This document shows positions 12,201 through 25,000 of a stretch of DNA of 64,000 nt, piece by piece. Below the pieces are notes generated by a model. The model was given only the letters and a program-made list of their open reading frames with translations. It was not told the DNA's origin and did not search any database. How positions within the stretch are numbered: the stretch's first letter is position 1; each line of letters opens with the position of its first letter. The DNA is from Linnemannia schmuckeri (lineage: Eukaryota > Mortierellomycota > Mortierellomycetes > Mortierellales > Mortierellaceae), in the NCBI GenBank assembly GCA_029449235.1, contig JANATG010000005.1, forward strand, positions 1,860,001-1,924,000, in the 5' to 3' direction. Made by a program: the position numbers and the translations under genes.

Positions 12201-14636
12201 TCTCCCACTACCACTGCTGTCATGACCAAAAATAACAACAGTAATAATGGACAAGGACCAAATCAACCTATTTATTTTGCATCACCAACTCCTCAGGAGC
12301 AATACTATGCAGTTGGAAGAGGAGGAGGACAGCACTCTCAGCAATCGTCAACGACCTATAGTCACGGAAGAACCACATCCCTGGATGGAGCTGTCGAGTC
12401 TTTCAGCACCATGCTCAAATCGCCTGCAGTCCCCATCCCTGCCAAGATCCCTGTTCGCGCCAAGGATGCGATCTATGCACAGTATACACCTCGATCGGTC
12501 ACCTGGGATGGCAAAGACATTCAGGAATCTCTTAACGACGATGTAGGTCGACGGATCCTGGCGCGCTATATGCTTGGAACGAGTCGTGAGAGGAATGTCC
12601 GTGAGGGATTCTATATCAAGGAGAGGAGCCCCCTGTTTGCCGACAGCAAGACCATCCATCAACGCCAACAGCAGCAACTGAGGAGATCCGCGCAACAACG
12701 TCCGCCCCTTCCTCAGCGACAGTCTACGATGCAGCAGGAAGGCAACGACCGTGTCATCCTCAAGTATATGCGGTCGAAGCGCGAGTGGGAGATTGACTGC
12801 GCCATGATGCGGTATCTCACATGTCAGAATCCCGAGGCCAAGCTGGAGAGTCAGTACCTGGACTACCCACAACCGCAGCAGCATTGCCAGATCGTCAATC
12901 CGTTCGTGGTGGGACTCTACGAGACGTTCAACCACCCTTTTGGGACCGACTATGAGCACCGGTTTTTGTCAGTTGTGCAATGGTATCCCGAGACGCTTCT
13001 GGACTGCATCAACGACAGGAAGGCCTCGGGTGCCGGATTGGAGGTGACGCTCCCTGTTGTGCGGTCGTTGATCGAGTCTGTCGAATGGATCCATAGCCGC
13101 AAGATCTGTCACCTTAACATAAAGCCGACCAATTTTGTCCGCGACCCCTACGCGTCGTCGTCGTTGAGTCTGTTGAGGGGTTCTGCGTGGAAGTTGATTG
13201 ACTTTGAGGCGGCGCGAGTGATTAACGAGGAGATTGTGGGCCGTTGCACGTTCTCGTATGCAGCACCTGAGATTCTGGAGGGCCACTCGACGGCGACGGC
13301 GGTGCGCGCGAGGGGATCGTTAGATATCTGGTCGCTAGGTTTGGTGATTTACGAGTTCTTGACTGACCAGCCTCTCTTCCAGACGGACGAGCAGGCCAAA
13401 GAGAGGCTACTCGTCTCGGGTGGTGATGCAGCTGGAAGAGGGATGCAGCAGATCCGCTACTATGACAGCAAGCATATCGACAAGGAGTACCACCCTCTGT
13501 TGGATGCCATGCTGGCCAGGGACCCCGAGAGGAGATTGACGGCTTCTCAGATCCTGAACATGGACCTGTTCAAGAACCCGATCTCGCCTTGCCCTGTCCC
13601 GCAGGACCAGTTGCTCCGCAACAACAATATTCAGACGCTTCGGGATCTCAAAGAGACGCGGCTGTGTAACCTCAGGGGTGGATACATGACCGGTGGATCA
13701 CTTCATGGAGGAAGCGATAATGGCATGAACGGCCATGGCGGAGCCGTAGATCAACATCAGCTTCTGGAAGGCATCGGACGGATTCTGGATTCACCCTTTG
13801 ACCAAGTGCCCCGGTTGTTTATGTTGCTCCCTCCTATGACGCATGACTTGGATCCTTCTCAACCATTCATGGCGACCAACTTGTTCCAGAACAAGGGCGG
13901 GATGCGTCTGGTTCTGCTCTGTGAGGGGCTGAGCGGGTATGGCGAGGATGCTCATGTGACAGATCACCGCGGATATGTCCTTCATGATCCCACTGCATTT
14001 GTTCAGGACGTCGGCAAGCTGTTGTTGTATCTTGTCGCGGTGGCAGGAACCAATAACCCTGGGTACGAAACTCCTGGGTTAGACAAGCCTTTAATATCGA
14101 CAGGAACCCCTCTGGACAACTGTCAACGGTGGTATCCATCCCTCCGATCGTACTATGAGATCTTGCAGACTGCGATTCAGAGACAGTTGGGTGGGCCTAC
14201 GCCTTCATTGAACGAGCTGCGCTCCCTACGTGGGCCTACACTCAAGAGCCTCGAGAGCTGGTTGGCACGCCTTGTCCGGAAACAAAGCCAACTCCAACAA
14301 CCTCTTTTCACGAATGTCCGTCGTCAACTATCAACAGTCGCTCCGAGCGACACGATCAGCCATGCAGGACTCCCACTCGGCGGCAGTGGATACGACGACC
14401 TGTCAGATCACCTGGACGAACTCGGATTGAGAGATAACCTTTTACCTCCCGAAGTTCCTGAAGTCACGGGTCCGGGAGGCGGATTGGGGTACGGGGGATT
14501 GTACAAGATGCCTGTGGGTACTTGTGGAGACCGATGGATCTGTCGTGGATGTGTGACGAAGCAGATGGCTATGGCTGCTGAGGCCAAGTGTGCTAGTCCT
14601 GTTGGAGGACATGATCATGTCCGACGCGGGTCGTAG
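9262..14636 (+). CDS. C2 domain - Q-rich - pseudokinase protein
   Basis: Five exons (9262-9346, 9572-9660, 9858-10029, 10226-10299, 10728-14636) give about 1442 residues. Residues 1-140, spread over four small exons, form a C2 domain (LEVTAVCAKDLAKRKLIGTQ, DPYLAFYIQ, VKPEWNQ, LIGKCEIDL). Two loop-1 aspartates (KDL, DPY) are present, so Ca2+/phospholipid binding is possible but not certain. A basic segment, a Q-rich region (about 400-425) and disorder follow. Residues about 812-1095 resemble a protein kinase: a lysine in ILKYM, a catalytic loop HLNIKPTNF, DFE, then SYAAPEIL and DIWSLGLVIYEFL. The HRD aspartate is Asn (codon 13116-13118) and DFG is DFE, so catalysis is probably lost. The C-terminus has a CGDRWICRGC cysteine cluster. 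Intron 1 uses a GC donor. Function unknown; inferred membrane-recruited scaffold. Confidence 0.85.
9347..9571 (+). other. GC-AG intron in the C2/pseudokinase gene
   Basis: The donor AAG|GCATGT joined to the acceptor GTAG|ACC recreates GTQDPYL, the canonical start of a C2 domain. The GT four bases downstream (GTAAAC) gives the wrong frame. This makes a second GC-AG intron in the window. Confidence 0.7.
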
Positions 14637-16148
14637 ATTTTTTTTAGATACTTTACCTTTCTTTTCAACACCGGACTACATACACCTTTTGATATGATAC
14701 CATTACGCATTACCCATACCCATTTATCTATTCCATGCCATACATACGACTAGATGACTACCCGACAATTAAAAAAAATATTTCTCAGACCTTTATTTCA
14801 CCATGAAATGACGCGTCTGTTCTCCAGATAAAAAAGACATTGATATCTTTCACATAAAAAAACCAGTGCGATCATGCTTGGTACTGGCACATGCTTTTTT
14901 TTTTTCTTCCCTTGCTAATTGTTTTTGTAAACTGACATCCAGTCAGGCAATTCGAGCACCATAAAAAAAAAAAAAAGATATGATTGTAGGTTGAGCACAA
15001 TGGGATAAAGTTCGCGGATGTTTATTTTTTGATCTGCTTTTTATGAGTCAATTAAGCATGGAAAGGCAGGAGTCTGAGCCAGGTGGGCGCCACTCCGCGT
15101 CACATTTTGTTCAAAAAATTCATAGACCCTAGGTCTGTGTACATGTGCCGTTGTGAAAAATAAAAAAGGGGCACGCGAATGGTAGGTTGGTATATAGGAT
15201 CGATTGGAAAAGGGGCACAGAGTGGGGTCCCATGGTCCACGAGAAAAAAATCCGTGAGGTCGCGGCGCACGGTTGCATGCAGATAAAATAAAGATATCTC
15301 CTTTAGCTCCATCTCATCTTTTTATTGCGTATATTTTCTCCACTGACGCTTGAATACTTGTGTGAGCGGAAAAAAAGGCACTAGAGACAAGGTTTTCCTG
15401 CACAATACACGCCCGCGTGTTTGTGTTTACTTATGATGAACGATGGGAAGAGAAGTGGAGAGAAAGGGAATGAGTGGGGGGGGGAGGTCACCTCTTTGCA
15501 TGTCGTTATGTCTCCTACTTTGTCGTTCTTTTTCTTTCCTTCTCCCACTTTCCTTTCCTTTCCTTTCCCTTCCTAATCCTCGTCGCTTTCCTCGACCCTT
15601 TCTCTCCGCAACTGCTCGTCCCAGCCCGTGCTCTCTTCCTTTCTCCAACCTGCATACTACCTTCTCTTTTTCCCTACCACCTTTTTTCTCCACCTTCCCA
15701 TGTCTTGTCTCTCGTTCCCTCTCGGTCCCCTCCTTCTGTTCTCTCTTATGCACCTGTCCATCCCACCCTGTTCTTTTTTCTCACAGAAAAAAAAGAGGGC
15801 GAGAAGGAAGGGGACCAGGCACCAAAAAGAAAACTTTGTTTTTTTTTTGAACAAGGGTCACTGCCATCTCTCCCTCCCTCTCTCTCTCTCTCCAAACTCT
15901 CACAGAAAGCGGGAAACGCAACAGCATCGACCCACAAACACGCACATCAAAGCAAGTGCACAAAAAAAAATCGTTGATGCTCTCCACAAAACACTCACAG
16001 GGAGGACAGAGAACGGAAACACAAACAAAAGCAAAAACAAACAAAAAAGGGAGAAAATAGACGAGAATTCGCCATCGCAATTTTTTTTGCTGTGGGAGGA
16101 AGGGAAAATGGAGTTGAGACATAAAGAAGTAGGGGGTTCGGGGGTTTG

Positions 16149-16178
<30 letters not shown>
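16149..16178 (+). repeat. A30 homopolymer
   Basis: Thirty consecutive A residues directly after GGGGGTTTG. No adjacent reverse-transcriptase relic or clear target-site duplication was seen. Confidence 0.9.
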
Positions 16179-16182
<4 letters not shown>

Positions 16183-16440
16183 GCACAGAGGAACGCAACG
16201 TGGTTTTGTCAGTTGTGAAGGAGTTGTAGCGATTAGTACGAAGGGTTCAATTGAGAAGGAGAGATGGGCGGAAGGAGAAAAAAAAGCTAGCGGCTGAGCG
16301 TTTCTTTCGTAACGTTGGTTAGAACGGATCTCTCAACCTCGACAGATTGAGCCCTTGAGAGAAAGAGATCGAAAGGGAAAAGAAGGACAGAAGACAAAAA
16401 AACAAACGCCAAGAAGGAAGAAGGGATCCCAGAGGTGAAA

Positions 16441-16514
16441 AGGCATAAAGAGGCGAAAGGACATAGAGAGGCGAAAGGACATATAGAGGCGAAAGGACAT
16501 ATAGAGGCGAAAGG
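16441..16514 (+). repeat. 18-bp minisatellite, about 4 copies
   Basis: The unit is approximately GGACATATAGAGGCGAAA, repeated about four times with small changes at the left end. It lies between two genes and has no coding support. Confidence 0.85.
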
Positions 16515-17701
16515 ATTGGGGACATGGATGCATTCCGTCTATTTCCCTTTTCTTTCTCTTCTTTCTTTTTCTCTCCCACTTCCCCTCCCTTTTCCCCTTC
16601 CGTCTCTCTCTGTTTCTTTCTTTCCCAGCTCATATCACATACATGGCGTGGTCTATCAACAGACCATAGGCGTCTCCAGCATGCAGGGGTGGAGGATGGT
16701 GAAGTAAATAAAATATAAAAAAAAGGCGACCCTACCTGCAAGGAAACAAGGGGTAGAGCAAAGAGAGGAAGAGAAAAGAGAAAGGGAAAAATGGAACCAC
16801 GTCGCCTTCTCATTAACCTTTCCTTGTCCTCCTTTCCCGCGATCGCCTCATCCTCTCCTCTCCTCTGTGCTCCACTGTCCCTACGTTGCTATTGCCCCTA
16901 CCTCTCTGTTCCCTTCGCGTGCTTGCTTGGCAGTGGAGAAGAACGTGTGCCAGCTTGCAGATAAATTGTCAAGAGACTTTTTCAGGCGTAAATAAGGGAT
17001 GTGGAGATCCTGTTTGTTTGTGTCTGTTGGACAGGTGTCCTGCCAAGCAGTTAAGTTGTCTTTCCCAAAACAAAGCAGCCTGACCAGCCGCATGGCTTTC
17101 AGGGGAAAGGATGTGAGGCGAAGGGACGGATGACCCTTTTTTTTTTTGCAGTTGTCAAACTTGATCATAGTTCTACTTTTTCATCCCTCTTTCTTTCTCT
17201 CTTTTAATCGGGTTCAATGGACAGAAGAGAAAGAAGGAAGAAGGAGACAGATGAAGAGGGATGGGAAACTCGCGTTGTCTTTTTTGTCCCAATTGCTATG
17301 CAAGATAGTTTCGTAACCAAAGGACAAAGGACAGGAAAAAAATTAGGCAATTGAAAAGGACCCGTTATTTTTTCATGCACGATCAAGGCAGGATTCAAGA
17401 AGGGACACGATCGAATAAGAGAAAAAAAAGGCAGGATCGAGGAAAGGGAAGGGAGGGCCATGTAAGGAAACAAACGGATGGACAAAAATTGAGAAAAGGG
17501 AAGCAAGGATAACAGTTGACAGCTAACGACAACGATTACAATTAGACTAGGATGTAGGATGACTATTACAAGGATGAGATCCGAAAAGAAGCAGAAGAAA
17601 GGACGACAGAAAGAGAACGGCAGTCGGTATATAGTTAGTTGTCAATTTACTGATATCTTAATTCCTAAAGGATCCAAGAATAACAATAATAATAATAAAG
17701 A

Positions 17702-17720
17702 GACCCATGGTCCATGGGTC
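17702..17720. repeat. 19-bp near-perfect palindrome
   Basis: GACCCATGG and CCATGGGTC flank a single central T. The full 9-bp arms are perfectly inverted. It could bind a dimeric factor; that is inference only. Confidence 0.7.
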
Positions 17721-19394
17721 CCCCAATTGTCAACTTTGTCGATTTGATGTTGTGTCCGTCGTTGTCGTCGTCGTCGTCGTCGTTGTTATTATTATGGCCA
17801 ATTCAAAAAAAAAGTCAAGCTGAATCCCATCCGACCATTCGTCTCTACCTCTTCGTCTTATTCTTGCTCTTCGTCGTCGCTCCTTTCATCCTTCAATTGA
17901 GAATAAAAAAAGAAAGTTTTCTTCCTCTTTTTCTCTTTTCTTTCTTCTTTTGTCCCTGGTCCTCTTTGTCCCTTTCTTATTTACTCCTATTCCTCACACA
18001 TTCATTCATCCATCCCTTATTCTTTCCATTGACCCATCACTTTCATTTCGCTTCCTTACTGCTACGCCCCGTCTCCTTCTCTCCTTCCATCTTCTTACTC
18101 AACATCATCCTCTTCTTCTTCTTCTCCATCCCTCCGATTCATTTAACGTCAATAAACCCTTTTTACGCACTCGCTCTCTCATTTACTTTATTCTTCAACC
18201 AACCTTCACACTTCTTTATTCTGTACCTGTACCTGACTCCACTCTCACACACTCATTCACTTTATTCACTTGTACCTTTACACCCTTCCCTTTCTCTCCG
18301 TTGTACGTTTTCGTGTACGTCTCCTTTGTACGTTCCTTTGTTTTCCCTATCTCTCTCTCGCCCACTTCCCGACCCCCTGCCTGAACCCTGCCACCCACTA
18401 ACTATTCACTCAAACCACTGATACGATATTTCACTTTCTCGACACCTTTCTTTCCTCCCTGCCCTCCCCTCTTGCTCTCTTTAACTTGCATAAGTGTTGT
18501 AGCAACGTTAATCGACCGACACAGCAAGATATAGCAACAAAAAAAAGTCAACGACCGTCGATCCTCTCCCCTTTGCCAACCCCTTTCCTTTTTCCCTTTG
18601 TCCTTTGCCCTTTTTTTTGATCTGTTGATTCCCCTTCTCCAGCCGTTTCTTTTCTCTGTCTCGTTAAAAAAAGCGCGGTCCCTCGGGCTCACTTCTTCCC
18701 CTTACCCTTTTATCTTTTTTCTGTGCCTCTTTCTCTTTCTCTCTCTGTCTCCTTCGTTACTTCTTCCTTTTCCCGCTCTTCCCTCCAACTCCCTTTTCCT
18801 TCCTCGCTCTCCAGCCCATTCCTCCACAAAGGTAATATATAATCGTCCGTCCGTCCGCGTCCGCTGTGCCTTTTTTTATCAAAATATTTGCTCCGCTACT
18901 ACCCAGGAACAGCAGTCTCAGCCCAATCCTCTTTGCTAAAAGATGTTAAAGACACGGCAACAATAACAGCAACATCAACATCGACAGTAACAGCAGCAGG
19001 GGTATAATAGATCCTGTTTCCCCCCCCCTCTCTCATCTAATCCACACATCCACACACTTTACCATCAAGCAAGCATTAGTTGTTGGGGGTGAGATAAAAA
19101 CACAAATACTCAAACAACACACTGTTGCTTCCTCTGTAACCCTCCGGGAAAAAATCGAAGTATTGGGAAGGATAGAGAGCAAAAAGAGACATAGCATTGA
19201 TCGTGTGAGCTCCATAAAAAACACAACAAAGAGTGGCTGGCAGCAGCAGCAGCAGCTCTTGCTCCCTTCCCGTTCATCCGATCCTTTCTCCCATCCTCCC
19301 TTCCCGAGCACAAAACAAAAAAACAAAAGTATCTGCACCTTCAATGGGCAATGGTCTAACTCATCTCGTTACGTTTACTATTTTCAGTAGGGGG

Positions 19395-21569
19395 ATGAAT
19401 CATATTCAATTGCTTGATCCTCCCTGTGTTGCCTCGCCACAGAGTCGGAGGCTGGCACAGACGTCGTCCGGTCTGTCGAACCACACATGTCCAACGGTCG
19501 GAGCGGTCTCTGCGACGACACCAGCAGTGACAACAACAACAATGCTTAAGCCTCAGCCAGAGGCCATTGTGCCCGACTGTGCTATTTGTCTTGACAACAT
19601 TCGACCCAAACACCATGCCAAGGCCATTCTTGCTTGTCGCCACGAGTTTCATCTCTCCTGTATCTCGTACGTATAATATAATGCCATTGGCCAAAATTAT
19701 CTTCACATCATTGAACCATTGGTTAAAAACAATATTTACGCACCAGGAAAACAAAAAATGAGGGTGGGTAGATGGTGAGATGACCGAATGGAAAAAAGCA
19801 AGTCGAGTCAAGGAGATAGATGATCTACCTGTCCTCAGTCTGTCCTTGCCTCACGTTGTTTATTCCTACTCCACTATCTCTTCATTTTAATTTAATATGG
19901 ACTGCATGTATCCACGCCACGCGCAAACCAAAACCACCAAAAAAAACACAACAAAAACAAAAATGAAAAACCACATCCGCTAGGGCGTTTGCATTGGAGA
20001 GCATGGGTGGGGATGTCCTGACATGCACTGGCTGTTCGCCCATTCGCTTTTCATCCCCACTCCATTCCTGTTAGTGCTGTTATGTTTATTTGTTTTTGTT
20101 TTCTTCCTCGAGAACACACGGGTCGCCACATCATCGTTGTGGATATGAATGACGGAGGGATAGGCAATGTTGACAGAACCACAGTGGTGTGGTACAGCAC
20201 AAAGACTAACGCAAGTCGCCTTCATTCCTCGATCTTTTTTCGCTACTGCTTGTATGTGCATCTTGATAGGATGGCATTCACGATGGGTAAAGAGATGATC
20301 TGCCCACTTTGCCGCTTCCTTCACAAGGACCAGCCCTTCATGGGCCCCGAAGAAGTGAGCAGTAAGCAACCCGTAACATCCTCAACAGGTGCCGTTACAG
20401 CAGCAGCAGCAGTTGCAACAGCAGCATCAATTGCTTCGACCCAGGCAGCAACAGCAAACTCGGCAACTGTCAGTAGCAATGGCCGGAATCGCCACCGTAA
20501 CAACAGTATCCATTTGCAGCACAACCTTTCCAATCTCATGCATCACCAGCAACGCAGACGGTCGACCTATGACCTTCGGCGAGCATCCGTCACATCTCTT
20601 TCTTCTCCTTCCACACCATCTGCCCCAGTAGCAACACCAGTCCTGGATAGTCCAGAAAGTGAGGGCTCTATCCTCTCAAGGGTGCCTTTCTTTGGTGCTG
20701 CCAGTCATATTTCACAGCCAGAACAGCAACCACAGCCAATCCCTTCTTCGTCTGCCGCCCCTTCTTCGACTCCCTCAATACAGCCCCATGCGTACCTCAA
20801 CACGTCGACGTGGTTTATGCTTTATGGGATGCCGTTCTCGGTTGCAATGCTGTTCTTGGCATTTATTCTTGGCCAGGTCGAGACTTTGTGGTACAAGGTG
20901 TCGTGTCTGATTGGATCCGCGATCTGCTATATGGTTTGCTGGGCGTTGGCAGTGGGGTTTTTCGTACCAGTGCAAGACTGTTCTGCCAGTCAACATTCCT
21001 ACCCTGATGTTCTCACCTCGAGCACAACAACAGCAACTGCAGCAGAAGCGGCGGCGGCAACAGGTGCTAGTGTGCGTGGCGCAAGTCCAAATTCAGGCAC
21101 AGGCTCAATTGCGAGCCCTGTGATGAACGCTGTTTCTGGTTCATTACCCCATTTGCCCGTTTCAGTTTCAGTCTCTCCGACGATCCCTTCCTCCATGGCC
21201 TTTGAGTTTGAACTAGCCTCCAACTTGGGCCTAGACACCTCTTCTCCTCATCCTCCTTCTCGCTCGACCTCTGCATCTACATACCCCTTCCAATATATTT
21301 ACCAGATTCGAGAGCGACAGCAGCAGCAGCAGAACCAACAACAACAGCAACAGCAGCAGCAACAGCAACGACAGAATGAGTCGGGGCTGGAGCGAAGGGA
21401 GGACGAAGTGCTGGTGTCTTCGCTGACGATGTTTTCATGGTTGACCCCTGGTGCGAGCAGTCTGTCGCGGTGGATGATGGCGAGCCAGTATGCAGGGGAT
21501 CTGCGGAGGCGGATATCAGATCTTGCGGATATCCTTGATGACTACTCGGAGTCGTTTGGAGGCTGGTGA
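19395..21569 (+). CDS. RING-H2 membrane protein, probable E3 ubiquitin ligase
   Basis: Two exons (19395-19666, 20270-21569) with a 603-nt intron encode 523 residues. The RING-H2 finger is split by the intron: CAICLD...CRHEFHLSCIS in exon 1 and MICPLCR at the start of exon 2, giving the Cys-His-His ligand order of RING-H2 ligases. Two adjacent hydrophobic helices follow at about residues 274-320 (FSVAMLFLAFILGQ; LIGSAICYMVCWALAVGFFV), so it is probably anchored in an internal membrane with the RING in the cytosol. Flanking regions are Ala/Ser/Thr-rich, with a Q-rich run at about 440-458. The ATG at 19395 is chosen because sequence upstream is low complexity; in-frame ATGs at 19233 and 19344 remain possible. 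Substrate unknown. Confidence 0.8.
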
Positions 21570-22055
21570 CGATGGATGATGATATGACCCTTTTTAAATT
21601 ATGACCTGACCCCCCTTCCTCTCTCTCTTTCGGATGATGACATGACCCCCTCTCTCCTTACGAGCAATAATAAACGACTCTGCCACGCCACGCCATCGAG
21701 TTTTTTTTATTGTTGTGAAAAATAAGGGTCTAGGGAAGGAAGGGTCCAAGCCTCGTCATGTCAGGATCAGGGGTGTAAGGAATCTGAGCCGTCAACAGCC
21801 CACACCTGCCTGTCCTCCTCTTTCTTTTTTTCTAGTGCTCACTGTGCTTCTTTACTTCTTTGCTCTGCACAACCTCTTTTATTGTACCCTTGCTTCCATC
21901 GTCTTGGCATCGCTTCCATTCGTTCTCCTCTCTTCCCCCCCATAGCACTGCCATTTCCAGCCCCATCGTTTTCAACAAACCTTTCTTCTCATCTCTTCAC
22001 TTCATTTCTTCATTCACACCTTCCACGCGTCAAGCTTAGCTTCGCTAAAAGCAGA
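21570..22055. promoter_or_regulatory. RING-kinesin intergenic region
   Basis: 486 bp between two plus-strand genes. The right half (about 21830-22020) is rich in C and T on the plus strand, like the leaders of other plus-strand genes here, so it probably contains the kinesin promoter and transcription start. Confidence 0.4.
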
Positions 22056-25000
22056 ATGTTCAAGTCAGTGGCGGACCGTTTGGGGATCCCCCATTCCACT
22101 TCGCCTTCATCCGTTTCCTCCCACCATTCCAATTCTTCCTCATCTTCACCTCACCACCACCATCGTACGTCAATATTCTCGTCGACTCCCTCTACACGGT
22201 CGCCCAGTCGACAACAGCAACAACACTATGGTCGGTCAGCAGCTACCAATACAGGCACAAGCACAGGGTTACCAATACCCAACACAGCCTCGGGTCGAAC
22301 AACACCAGCACCCCGCAAAACCTCTCTCTCAACCCCGACTCCAAAACCAGTCCTCCCACCCTTGAGCTTCTTGCGGGACCACAACAATAACAATTTAACA
22401 CTCTCCGTTGCAGACGCGGGGGCGCATCCAGATGACCCACCCTCGAGGACAGCCGAGAATGTGACCGTCTCGGTCAGAGTTCGACCGTTCAGCCTGGCCG
22501 AGATGAAGGTTGCAGGAGGTCCGGCCGAAGTCTGGGCTGTCCATGAGGATCATTCGAGGATTGGGTATGCGGATGATTATAGTATGCGAGAGCGGCGAAC
22601 TGCGGTTGATTATACGTATGGTAAGTTGTGATTTAAAAGGCCTGACCAGAAGGGCCGGATGCATGCGCATACATGAAAAAACGCAGTAAGGCTGAAAGAA
22701 GATTGCTGGCAGATCTTTATTATACAATTTGCTAAAAGTTCAATTGTGAACAGACAGATGCAATTTGTCATATTTTTATGATATGTTGGTCTGCACTAAC
22801 GACTATTTTGATCTTATGTGTACACCCATGAAAAAAACACATAATTCGTCATAGACCACGCCTTGACGGGGAGTGACAATGAAGCGATCTATAGCGCCAG
22901 TGTCAAGAGCTTGGTCCAGTCAGCGATGGAGGGTTACAATGGTAAGTATATGGGTTATCTTGTCTTCTTCGCATTTCACTGGAGGGTGTCCATCCATGAC
23001 GCGTTTTGTGAGGCGGATTTAGGGTTGAACACGTTCCGATTTTTTTTTTTAAACAGTGACCGTTCATCAATCAAAGATCTGAGACTAGCTTTTTCGTTTT
23101 ATTCTTTCTGATGGTGCCTGAATAGGAACGGTCTTCGCCTACGGACAAACATCCTCAGGAAAAACTTATGTAAGCTTCTATCGTTGTTATCGCTTGAAGT
23201 TAAGGACCAACTTCGAAAGTGAACATTGATCTAACGCTGTAGTGTTTTTTCTTCTTCCGTCCCGTCTCTCCCGATAGACAATGGTATGTTTACTCATAAT
23301 TGAATGATTTTGAAATTTGAAGATGGATGTCATACGAAAGCACATCAAGCATTATGGGCAGCCGACCACTCCTTACATGTTTCCTACTGGAAAATAGAGC
23401 GGAACATCCGATCAACCAGGAATCACACCTCGAGCAGTCGAAGATGTGTTCAAATACATTCGGGAGAACTCTGAGCGTGAGTTCTTGCTTCGTGTGTCGT
23501 ATATGGAGATCTACAACGAAAGCATCCGTGATCTACTCTCACCCGAGGCGATCGACCTCAAGATTCATGAAGATCGCAAGGTATGTATCTTCTTTTTGGT
23601 CGTGTTTCTTCGTCCTGATTTGTCATACTCGAGCTTGCATTTACTGTTATTTCCACTTGATTGGAATTTTGATAGCGCGGAGTGTATGTTAGTCCACTGA
23701 AGGAGGAAATTGTCACGACACCAAGTCAGGTCATGAGAATTATCCAGAGAGGAGACTGTAAGACCTGATCTCTTTTTCCTAGACTCAACGAGTTGATGAA
23801 CAAAGACATCAAGGATTCTTTTCTGTGTACTTGATATTCATCATCACAATACTGTTATACTTTGTATAGATCAACGACATACAAGTTCGACGGACTACAA
23901 CGCCCACAGTAGTAGATCTCACTCTATCTTCCAAATCGTAAGTCTTCCCCTCTTTTTCTTTTCTCCTAAAATATCGACTGGTTCTTCTAACACCTTTATT
24001 TTATTTTATTTTTCGTTATGGACTATTAGGTTATTGAGAGTAGAGAGCGTGCGCCAACAGCCCCGTTGAGTCCGACCATACCTGGTGGACGAAAGATGAG
24101 TTTAGGGCTCCGATCCCCTAGTGCAGTGCGTGTCTCGCAACTCAACCTGATTGATCTGGCTGGTTCTGAGAAGGCTTCAACGGATGCCGAGCGGCGCAAG
24201 GAGGGAGCCTTTATCAACAAGTCGCTCCTTACTCTCGGCAGCGTCATTGCCAAGCTTACTGAGGAGAAAGGGTAACTTTTATTAGATGTTTTCGCCAATT
24301 TTCTTATTTATTTATATGTCAGCAGCTGCATCGGCGTCTCATGTGTTGTATTCATGGACTAAATAATGGAATGTTCATTTTATTTCATCCTTTGTAGGGG
24401 GCACATCCCATACCGCGACTCAAAGTTGACGAGGATCCTCCAGTCCTCATTAAGCGGGAACGCACGCGTCTCAGTGATCTGCACCATCAGCCCATCCTTC
24501 CTGAACGTCGAGGAATCACACAACACGCTCAAGTTTGCGGCGCGGGTCAAGAAGATCATTACCAAGGCGCATACCAACCAGGTCATGGACGACAAAGCGT
24601 TGTTGGAGAAGTATCGCCGTGAGATTACGGAACTTAAAGCACAGTTGCTGCTCACTGCTGCTGGACAGCAGGATTTGGGGCAAGGAGGGGGTAGAGGGTT
24701 TCAACAGCAGCAGCAGCAGCAGAGTGCAGCAGATAGTAACTTATCACATTTGTTGGAGAGAGAGAGGCTGAAACATGAGGAAGAGATGATTGAGATGAAT
24801 TTGGTCCGCAATGCGCTCAAGGAGAGGATTGACCAGTTGACGAAATTAATCCTGACTTCTCAGTCCATCAACACCAAGGGCGTCCCCTCTTCTACCACTG
24901 GTGATCTCGCAGAAGGACCCGTTTCGTCATCGTCGGCGATGGGTCGGTACACAGTTGAAACGACGGCTGACGGAACGGTCCTCGAGTTCCCCAAGGAGAT

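Larger units (their letters stand above)
14637..19394. other. Long low-complexity intergenic stretch (4.7 kb)
   Basis: No gene could be supported. Content: A-rich DNA to 15300; pyrimidine-rich plus-strand tracts at about 15490-15780 and about 17860-18830; a run of 30 A at 16149-16178; an 18-bp minisatellite at 16441-16514; a GTC-type trinucleotide run at about 17758-17785; a palindrome at 17702-17720. The second CT-rich tract is probably the promoter/leader of the RING gene. The first has no known gene downstream of it. Open frames here translate to S/F/L or K/E/R repeats. Confidence 0.5.

Noticed and set aside
15443..16149. Overlapping 113-173-codon frames in both strands
   Set aside because: Low-complexity translations of a CT-rich tract with no domain and no splice-supported continuation.
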